NCBI GenBank assembly: GCA_030434245.1
Contig: JAUISX010000004.1
Span: forward strand, 62,001 to 126,000
DNA from: Porphyromonadaceae bacterium W3.11
Lineage (GTDB): Bacteria > Bacteroidota > Bacteroidia > Bacteroidales > Porphyromonadaceae
Length of the DNA: 64,000 nucleotides
Direction of reading: 5' to 3'
In this document: one piece after another, positions 57,506 to 64,000 of the stretch
How the letters are laid out: every line of letters begins with the position of its first letter
Position numbering within the stretch: the first letter of the stretch is position 1
Translations under genes and position numbers: made by a program
Notes under the pieces: model-generated
Databases searched by the model: none
The model's input: the letters and a program-made list of their open reading frames with translations, nothing else
What the model was told of the DNA's origin: nothing

Positions 57506-58264
57506 TCAACATTCCCTATTCCACTCAACAAGAAGCTGGAAGTAACTAGCTTCATCACAATTAATCTGCACACACACCGCATCAGCAGTCTGAAATGTAT
57601 GAATAACTAATTCATCTCCTGCTCGTCCTTCCTTAATAAAACGCAAGTGAGCTCGCTTGACTCTATTATGACGAATTTTTTCAATAGGAATAGCATCCAT
57701 CGCAAGTGAAATCCAGACAGCTGTATTAACGTGACAATTAAGATCAAGATCGGAATACCTCACCACATGTTTGTAAATCGGTTCGAGTCGCTCTTGAACC
57801 TCTATATTCCACAACCTTTTGGGCATTTCTGGAACAGTCACTCCAGTGTAATCAGACCTTATTGCTGGATCTGTTAGTATAGACTCTATATTAACTGGCA
57901 TCCTCTTCTTCATATCAATAGCTACCCACTTGGAATTTGCATCCGCCACAGGCATACCATCCTGAGCAAGACGAATGACACGATTAGTTCCTAAGCCAGA
58001 CCAAGATGAAACTCCTGTAATTATAGATAGCGGTCGAGATACAATAACTGGCTTTACAAAGTCTATAGTCATTCGACTTAGGACCCAAGAGATACCCCGC
58101 TTCATCAGAGACTCAATACCAAACCCATAATAATTAGCATGTTCTCCAGAAGCATGAATCATACAACTAACTATTTGGCTCAAAGGGTATTGCTTCTCAA
58201 AATCCAAATAAAAGGGCATTATATCCAGCTGTAGCTCCAGCTCATTATTGCGATTCGTATGCAT
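57506..58264 (-). CDS. Acyl-ACP thioesterase
   Basis: 252 residues built of two hot-dog domains. The first (about 10-130) has DIMPFYLDFEKQYPLSQIVSCMIHASGEHA and SWVLSRMTIDFVKPV; the second (about 150-250) has VRYSDLDLNCHVNTAVWISLAMD, holding the family's catalytic Asp/Asn/His cluster (DLNCHVN). It releases fatty acids from acyl-ACP in the cytoplasm, relevant to chain-length control. It lies 19 nt after hisS on the same strand. Confidence 0.85.
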   Translation of the reverse strand: MHTNRNNELELQLDIMPFYLDFEKQYPLSQIVSCMIHASGEHANYYGFGIESLMKRGISWVLSRMTIDFVKPVIVSRPLSIITGVSSWSGLGTNRVIRLAQDGMPVADANSKWVAIDMKKRMPVNIESILTDPAIRSDYTGVTVPEMPKRLWNIEVQERLEPIYKHVVRYSDLDLNCHVNTAVWISLAMDAIPIEKIRHNRVKRAHLRFIKEGRAGDELVIHTFQTADAVCVQINCDEASYFQLLVEWNREC

Positions 58265-58283
58265 TACCTAAATGCTCTTTAAT

Positions 58284-59648
58284 TTAGGACTTTAATAGCT
58301 CTATCAGCGTCTCTAAAGTGTATGTTTTTTGTTCACCTGTCTCCATATTCTTTAGGGAGATGGTTCTGCTATCGATTTCATCATCGCCAACGAACGCAAC
58401 GTATGGTATATTCAGAGCATTGGCATATTTCATCTGCTTATTCATCTTGGCTTCATCAGGATAAAGCTCTGCAGAAATTCCCGCCCGCCTAATCACCTGG
58501 AGAATAGGGATAATATATCTAATAGATTTATCCCCGAAATTGATAAATAAGAGCTGTGAACCGGTACCAATCCCTTTAGGATAAAGGTCTAATTGGTTTA
58601 ACACGTCAAAGATACGATCGGCACCAAAAGAGATGCCTACCCCACTCATGCCATCTAATCCAAAAACGCCAGTAAGATTATCATAACGTCCCCCACCAGA
58701 GATACTACCCATCTCCACATCTTGTGCCTTCACTTCGAAGATGGTCCCTGTGTAATAATCTAGACCACGAGCCAAAGACAGATCTACCTTCACCTTATTT
58801 TTGATTGGCCCTAATGATAGTATATCCAGAATATATTCCATCTCTTCTACGCCCTTTAACCCCACTTCAGAATTAGCAAATAGGAGACGCATACGCTCTA
58901 ACTTCTCCTTATTTGTACCATCTAAAGAGATAATGGGTTCAAGTTTATCACACGCATCTTGAGTAATGCCTTTACTTATGAGCTCCGCTTGCACCTTATC
59001 CCATCCTATCTTATCCAGCTTGTCGATAGCAATAGTGAGATCCAAAATATTCTCTACGCCTAAGACTTCTGCTATGCCACTTAATATTTTCCTATTATTT
59101 AGTAGAATGTCAACATTCACACCCAAGCGACGAAAAACACTATCCAGGATACGAGTTAACTCTACTTCATGTAATAATGAGTCTGACCCTATCACATCCG
59201 CATCACACTGGAAAAACTCTCTATAACGTCCTTTTTGAGGTCGATCTGCACGCCACACTGGCTGTATCTGAAAGCGACGGAATGGGAATGTCAGATCATT
59301 ACGATGCTGAACTACATATCTAGCAAAAGGGACAGTAAGGTCATACCTAAGTCCCCTATCACAAGCTCTAGAGGCAAATTCAGAAGAGGTGATATCCTTT
59401 AATTCGTCTCTATCGAAGCTCTTTAGCATATCGCCACTGTTTAAGATACGGAAAAGTAGCTTATCCCCCTCTTCTCCATATTTCCCAGTAAGAGTACCAA
59501 GATTCTCCATTGCAGGAGTTTCTATCTCTCTAAACCCATAGGTCCTAAAGACTCCTCTGATAGTTTTAAATATATAATTACGTTTCGCCATCTCCTCAGG
59601 CGAAAAGTCACGAGTTCCTTTTGGTATTGACGGTTTCTGTACTGCCAT
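58284..59648 (-). CDS. hisS: Histidyl-tRNA synthetase
   Basis: 454 residues from [19 protein letters not shown]. Class II synthetase: motif 1 [22 protein letters not shown] region and IETPAMENL, motif 2 [19 protein letters not shown], HisA motif [15 protein letters not shown], HisB/motif 3 SGGGRYDNL and [13 protein letters not shown], then the anticodon-binding domain ([17 protein letters not shown]). The ORF is open six codons further upstream, but those overlap the intergenic ribosome site. Confidence 0.95.
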   Translation of the reverse strand: MAVQKPSIPKGTRDFSPEEMAKRNYIFKTIRGVFRTYGFREIETPAMENLGTLTGKYGEEGDKLLFRILNSGDMLKSFDRDELKDITSSEFASRACDRGLRYDLTVPFARYVVQHRNDLTFPFRRFQIQPVWRADRPQKGRYREFFQCDADVIGSDSLLHEVELTRILDSVFRRLGVNVDILLNNRKILSGIAEVLGVENILDLTIAIDKLDKIGWDKVQAELISKGITQDACDKLEPIISLDGTNKEKLERMRLLFANSEVGLKGVEEMEYILDILSLGPIKNKVKVDLSLARGLDYYTGTIFEVKAQDVEMGSISGGGRYDNLTGVFGLDGMSGVGISFGADRIFDVLNQLDLYPKGIGTGSQLLFINFGDKSIRYIIPILQVIRRAGISAELYPDEAKMNKQMKYANALNIPYVAFVGDDEIDSRTISLKNMETGEQKTYTLETLIELLKS

Positions 59649-59666
59649 TTTTATCTTTCCTTTCAA

Positions 59667-60242
59667 TTACAAATCACTGTTTGGGAGCTTACTTTTTTGG
59701 TAACCGTTATAAGAACTAATCTCCCCAAGAGCTTTTCTTTTCTTCTGTTTAGGCTCTTCAAGAGAATACCCTAAAGAAATCACTAACGGGACTGCTTTCT
59801 TATTCGGAATATCCAATAACTCTCGAACTTTTTTCTCATTCACCCAGCCAATAATACAGCTGCCAATCCCCTCCTCTGCCGCAGCCAAAACAATATGTGA
59901 TGCAGCAATACCTAAATCAATATGTGGAAAATGCTTTTTAAGAATAAGGTTACCCATCTTTCCCATCGCATTAGCTGGCTCTTCAAGAATAACAATCAAG
60001 GCAGAAGCCTCTGTTGCGAATTTATTCATATTACCCGTAAGAGTAGAAGTCAAGGCACTAGCGACCTTGCTTTTTAGCTCGGGTTCATCTACAACAATGA
60101 AATGCCAAGGCTGTGAGTTCGTGGCAGAAGGGGCAAGGCGAGCGGCATTTATGATCCTATCAATAACATCCCGTGGAATAGGACGAGATGAATCATACTT
60201 CCTATCACTCTGTCGATGATTTATAAGCTCGTAAAAGTTCAC
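59667..60242 (-). CDS. Nitroreductase-family flavoprotein
   Basis: 191 residues, FMN-dependent NAD(P)H oxidoreductase fold: NHRQSDRKYDSSRPIP (FMN phosphate site), AARLAPSATNSQPWHFIVVD, LGIAASHIVLAAAEEGIGSCIIGW, PLVISLGYSLEEPKQKKRK. The substrate is unknown. The start overlaps the riboflavin synthase stop by 4 bp, a sensible pairing because the product needs a flavin cofactor. Confidence 0.9.
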   Translation of the reverse strand: MNFYELINHRQSDRKYDSSRPIPRDVIDRIINAARLAPSATNSQPWHFIVVDEPELKSKVASALTSTLTGNMNKFATEASALIVILEEPANAMGKMGNLILKKHFPHIDLGIAASHIVLAAAEEGIGSCIIGWVNEKKVRELLDIPNKKAVPLVISLGYSLEEPKQKKRKALGEISSYNGYQKSKLPNSDL

Positions 60243-60859
60243 TGTTTCTGAATCTCTATAATACGGGATAAATACTTCCCTATAATATCAAATTCCAAGT
60301 TTACACGCTTCCCTACTTCAAGAGTCTTAAAATTAGTATGCTCAATAGTATAAGGTATAATAGCTACTTTGAAGCTATTTGTAGTAGAATCCACTACGGT
60401 AAGGCTAACGCCATTAACGCAGACAGAGCCCTTCTCAACGGTCATATAGCCCCTTAGTGCCATCTCCTTGGGCACATCGTATTGAATGGTAAAATATGAG
60501 CTTCCGTCGGAGTCCGTAATGGCTGTGCAAGTCCCGGTTGTATCCACATGCCCCTGAACAATGTGACCATCTAATCGACCATTAACCTGAATGCTACGTT
60601 CTAGATTAACAAGATCCCCAACCTTTAGATCACCTAAATTAGATCTGATCAATGTCTCTTTTATAGCCGTTACTGTATAACTATTCTCTTGCAGGTCAAT
60701 ATCAACTACAGTGAGACAAACACCATTATGTGAAACACTCTGATCAATTTTCAACTCTTCTACAAAAGGGGCTGATAAAGTCAGATGCACATTGTCACTA
60801 TTATCCTCATATTCAATCCTTAATACCGTTGCGGTACATTCAACTATTCCCGAAAACAT
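60239..60859 (-). CDS. ribE: Riboflavin synthase alpha subunit
   Basis: 206 residues with two lumazine-binding repeats. MFSGIVECTATV starts repeat 1 (with SVSHNGVCLTVVDI), and VQGHVDTTGTCTAI starts repeat 2 (with SVCVNGVSLTVVDS). It dismutates two 6,7-dimethyl-8-ribityllumazine molecules to riboflavin. It stands first in a minus-strand run with nitroreductase, hisS, thioesterase, the RHH protein and tadA. No FMN riboswitch was seen in the 52 nt to ppk1. Confidence 0.94.
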   Translation of the reverse strand: MFSGIVECTATVLRIEYEDNSDNVHLTLSAPFVEELKIDQSVSHNGVCLTVVDIDLQENSYTVTAIKETLIRSNLGDLKVGDLVNLERSIQVNGRLDGHIVQGHVDTTGTCTAITDSDGSSYFTIQYDVPKEMALRGYMTVEKGSVCVNGVSLTVVDSTTNSFKVAIIPYTIEHTNFKTLEVGKRVNLEFDIIGKYLSRIIEIQKQ

Positions 60860-60911
60860 TATACTACTATTAATATTTTATTATTAAAATGCGCTTTATT
60901 GAACTGCTAAG

Positions 60912-63164
60912 TTACCTCTTTTTTCTGAGAAATAGCCTATAAAACCATGATCTCTTAGCCTTATGTTGAGTGAAATCAACATCCCCCACATGTCTAGAAT
61001 CATTATTCCTAGCAACACTATCAGCCGAGACATCAGCATCATCTGACTCTTTCATAGGAAAATCCTTCTTCCGAGCATAATTGTGGTCATAAAATGGAGG
61101 AAGCGAATTAAAGTGCTCCACCACATTATACAATTTCTCTTGAGTACGAATGGGTGACTCACCTGGAGCTATCTTCGGTACGTTGTTCAAGTGCTCATCA
61201 ACATAAACAGCTTTAACATTATCAGCCAGACAAGTATCAAGTATGTCCTGCAAAAAGTTTTTTATCATTGGTTCAACTACAGGTGTTGCACACTCAATCC
61301 GTCGGTATAGATTACGCCCCATCCAATCGGCAGAGGAAATATAGTATAGCATTTCTCCGCCGTGATGAAAGAACCATATCCTAGCATGTTCTAGATAAAT
61401 ATCCACCAACCGTATTATCGTGATATTCTTACTGTAAGATTGATTTGGAATTACTCTACAAATTCCTCTTATCAGAAGATCTATTTTAACTCCAGCCTCA
61501 GAAGCCTGATAGAGTTTATCAATAACCAATTGCTCCTCTAATGAATTCATCTTAAGAATGATTCGTGCCTCTCTTCCAGCCTTTGCTTCATTGATCTCGT
61601 AATCAATCAAACGATGAATCCCCTCCACCATACCATGACTGGCGACTAATAAATTCTCAAAGTGTATTTTCTCTTTTGGATTCTCCAGATGCTCAAATAG
61701 AGCCGCTAACTCATTAGCCAACTCTGGACGAGAAGTAAACATTGAGATATCTGAGTAAATCTTTGCCGTGCTCTCATTAAAGTTACCAGTACTAAAACAT
61801 GCAATTCCCTTTTTCTCAGGCATTGCCCATGGATGAAATTCTATAAAACAGGTCTTAGCATGAACCTTAAGTCCAGGAAGAGAATAAATAATCTTAACGC
61901 CATGACGCTTCATTCTCGCTGCTGTCTGGAGGTTATTCTCCTCATCAAATCGAGCCTTAAGCTCTACAAAAACAGTTACATTTTTACCACTATTGGCAGC
62001 CTTGATTAGTACATCTATGACTTCACTATCATCTGCAACCCTATACTGTGTCAGTTTTATGCTACGAACCCGAGGATCATTACATGCCTCATCTAATGTA
62101 TCAATGAGATATTGAAACGATGTATATGGAACAAAGAGTGCTTCGTCTTGAGCCAATAGATGATCAATCTTAGACCTCGACATTTCCCATCTCGCATGAG
62201 GGATAGCATCGTGATACCATTGCTCATATTTTTTACCAAATGGGTTCGGTAAATTTTTCAAATCACGCAATTGTAAATGACGCCGTCCTTTTAGCAAATC
62301 ATCATCCTTGATACCAAATGCGTCCATGATAACCGATAACATCTCCCGAGGCATATCTTCATCATATTGAAAGCGAGTCACACTACCAATCTTACGCTTT
62401 CTGATAAGAGACTCTATAGACTCCGCTAGCTCTACTCCCCCCTCATCCTCATCAATTAAGATATCTGCATCACGAGAAGTTTTAAAACTATATGAGCTCA
62501 CGACATCATACCCAGGAAATAAAAGTGGTAATCCATACCGAACCACTTCGTCCAAAAAAGTATATGCATAACGGCCTTCTTCACTCGGCAATGACAGAAA
62601 TCTTGGTACTTTAGTAAATGGTAACTTAATCATATAGTACCGCTCGGCATGATCTTCTTTTCGCCTTAGATGTACACAAAGATATATCCGCTTATCCCTA
62701 ATGAATACTTTGACAAGATTAGGACTAATCAGCACAGGCTGTAGGAAAGGGAATACCTCTTCTCGAAAATATGCATCCACATGTGCAAGGACCCTCCCTG
62801 AGAACTTCTTATAATCAGTATAGACATCCATACCAATCTCTTTGAGATCTGGCACCATCACATCTTCCCAAGCCTCACGAAATAAGGTCTCTTGCTCTTG
62901 AACTTCAGCAGTCAGCTTTTCAAATGTTTGGATCCGGGACAATTGTCTGAGTGAGTTATCACCCTGATTTCTCATTATTGCCTGTCGAGCACCAGCGACA
63001 CGCACTTGATAAAACTCCTCAAGGTTAGAGGAAAAGATCGACAAAAAATTTATTCGCTCATATATAGGGACACTCTTATCATGAGCTTCCAATAATACCC
63101 GTTTATTAAAAGCCAACCAACTGATATCCCTATCAAAGTATTTGTATTCGTCTGTAGTAACCAT
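60912..63164 (-). CDS. ppk1: Polyphosphate kinase 1
   Basis: 750 residues. It polymerises the gamma-phosphate of ATP into polyphosphate. N-domain FDRDISWLAFNKRVLLEA and NFLSIFSSNLEEFYQVRVAG, head-domain PNPFGKKYEQW, and the two catalytic domains with KLTQYRVADDSEVIDVLIKAA, VELKARFDEENN, LKVHAKTCFIEF (phosphorylated His region), FSTGNFNES, YISSADWMGRNLYRRIE. A Ser/Asp/Lys-rich tail of about 60 residues follows the conserved part. Confidence 0.94.
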   Translation of the reverse strand: MVTTDEYKYFDRDISWLAFNKRVLLEAHDKSVPIYERINFLSIFSSNLEEFYQVRVAGARQAIMRNQGDNSLRQLSRIQTFEKLTAEVQEQETLFREAWEDVMVPDLKEIGMDVYTDYKKFSGRVLAHVDAYFREEVFPFLQPVLISPNLVKVFIRDKRIYLCVHLRRKEDHAERYYMIKLPFTKVPRFLSLPSEEGRYAYTFLDEVVRYGLPLLFPGYDVVSSYSFKTSRDADILIDEDEGGVELAESIESLIRKRKIGSVTRFQYDEDMPREMLSVIMDAFGIKDDDLLKGRRHLQLRDLKNLPNPFGKKYEQWYHDAIPHARWEMSRSKIDHLLAQDEALFVPYTSFQYLIDTLDEACNDPRVRSIKLTQYRVADDSEVIDVLIKAANSGKNVTVFVELKARFDEENNLQTAARMKRHGVKIIYSLPGLKVHAKTCFIEFHPWAMPEKKGIACFSTGNFNESTAKIYSDISMFTSRPELANELAALFEHLENPKEKIHFENLLVASHGMVEGIHRLIDYEINEAKAGREARIILKMNSLEEQLVIDKLYQASEAGVKIDLLIRGICRVIPNQSYSKNITIIRLVDIYLEHARIWFFHHGGEMLYYISSADWMGRNLYRRIECATPVVEPMIKNFLQDILDTCLADNVKAVYVDEHLNNVPKIAPGESPIRTQEKLYNVVEHFNSLPPFYDHNYARKKDFPMKESDDADVSADSVARNNDSRHVGDVDFTQHKAKRSWFYRLFLRKKR

Positions 63165-63547
63165 GGAAGTATAAAAAGGACAGTAATATCACTTAATCTA
63201 TCTCTCACAAAACTACAAAATAATACATAAAGAGAACTCAAAGACATGAGCATCAAGGATTTTCTTAACAGAAAAGAAACACTATGTATTTTAAAGACAA
63301 ATTAAGTAACACTTTTGTCTCCTAACTCTTATTATTATCACAACGATAAAAAAATGATATAAAGCTGCTATAAAAACTAAAATACAAAGCCAAACATTAA
63401 TCCTACTATAAAACATTTTGAATAATGACCTATTTACTTACTTTTAGATATTTTAGCCTTGTAAACCAAGTTTTTACACATATTAAATCATCAATTTATT
63501 TAGGTAAGTTTGTATAGAATTGATTTATCTATAAAAATCTTTTATTT
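63165..63547. other. Divergent intergenic region between ppk1 and the transporter gene
   Basis: About 380 bp, AT-rich, with no ORF. The only signals are a weak minus-strand TAGTTTTG (63215-63208) before ppk1 and a plus-strand TAAGTTTG (63505-63512) before the transporter gene. Confidence 0.5.
63505..63512 (+). promoter_or_regulatory. Candidate -7 box for the transporter gene
   Basis: TAAGTTTG fits TAnnTTTG, 35 nt before the ATG at 63548; no -33 TTG seen. Confidence 0.4.
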
Positions 63548-64000
63548 ATGAATTGGCTTAACGAACTCTTATTTGGGTCAGGAGTAGCACACTCTCTTTT
63601 TATACTAGCTATTACCATTATGCTAGGAATTATTTTGGGTCGCATAAAAATTGCTGGCATATCGCTTGGAGCGACCCTCATACTATTTGTAGGTATTTTT
63701 TTTGGCGAGCTAGGTATGTCTATTGATCAAAACATACTACACTTTTTTAAAGAGTTTGGGCTGATCCTATTTGTATTCTCTATTGGACTTCAAGTAGGAC
63801 CAGGGTTTTTCAATAATTTCAAAAAAGGCGGTAGTAAAATGAATCTACTAGCCCTGATATTAGTGCTTCTTGGTGTCATAACGACCATTGTTATTTATCT
63901 AGTGTCAGATGTTCCCCTGCAGACCATGGTTGGTATAATGAGTGGAGCTATCACCAACACTCCCGGTCTAGGAGCGGCACAACAAGCATATTCTGATATA
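63548..64000 (+). CDS. AspT/YidE-type putative transporter, N-terminal part
   Basis: The first 151 codons of a membrane protein cut by the window end. It starts [18 protein letters not shown] and shows five hydrophobic segments, with [45 protein letters not shown] and [16 protein letters not shown], the hallmark pieces of the AspT/YidE/YbjL duplication family (aspartate:alanine-type antiporters). The substrate is not determinable. Confidence 0.85.
   Translation, partial: MNWLNELLFGSGVAHSLFILAITIMLGIILGRIKIAGISLGATLILFVGIFFGELGMSIDQNILHFFKEFGLILFVFSIGLQVGPGFFNNFKKGGSKMNLLALILVLLGVITTIVIYLVSDVPLQTMVGIMSGAITNTPGLGAAQQAYSDI

Overview
The window looks like a chromosome segment of a Bacteroidales bacterium, most likely Porphyromonas or a close relative. 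Support comes from Bacteroidetes-type promoters (TTG, about 20 nt, TAnnTTTG), many Bacteroidetes-style surface lipoproteins (DUF4988, BACON and PKD modules, a metzincin of the BF0631 type), a lipoprotein Omp85 (TamL) paired with TamB, and a dcw segment of Bacteroidetes type. The species assignment is inference; no rRNA or tRNA gene was seen.

Layout. 1-6900: the end of a TonB-dependent receptor followed by four surface lipoproteins (BtuG-like beta-propeller, PKD protein, aromatic-rich lipoprotein, DUF4988/beta-propeller protein), read as a corrinoid capture locus. 7037-8973: a small lipoprotein gene split by an IS256-family element; the 8-bp target duplication is intact and the reading frame can be restored. 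9177-16214: five genes, four of them fusions, encoding nine steps of anaerobic corrin-ring synthesis. 16306-17742: a second IS copy in opposite orientation. 18391-19737: an Lrp/AsnC regulator and a RecB-like PD-(D/E)XK nuclease. 20245-26970: ftsL-ftsI-murE-mraY-murD, a dcw cluster lacking its usual two ends. 27127-29193: primary sigma factor and cdsA. 29202-41420 (minus strand): NamZ-like muramidase, a GH51-like lipoprotein, a GT39 glycosyltransferase, an M43 metalloprotease, an iron alcohol dehydrogenase, purL and an unusual argC homologue. 41457-43082 (minus): an ABC-F ATPase. 43792-50908: tamB-tamL. 51057-52612: a third IS copy beside remnants of an older relative. 52756-63164 (minus): class II ribonucleotide reductase, coaA, then ribE-nitroreductase-hisS-thioesterase-RHH protein-tadA, and ppk1. 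From 63548 a transporter gene runs off the end.

How it fits together: corrinoid uptake, corrin-ring synthesis and a B12-dependent enzyme (class II RNR) share the window. I found no cobalamin riboswitch inside it. The most notable oddities are an ArgC homologue with its catalytic cysteine replaced by serine, a GH51-like lipoprotein with an altered acid/base motif in an operon with NamZ, two intergenic arrays of CCTATAGG-type palindromes phased at exactly 22 bp, and a recombinant patch inside one IS copy.
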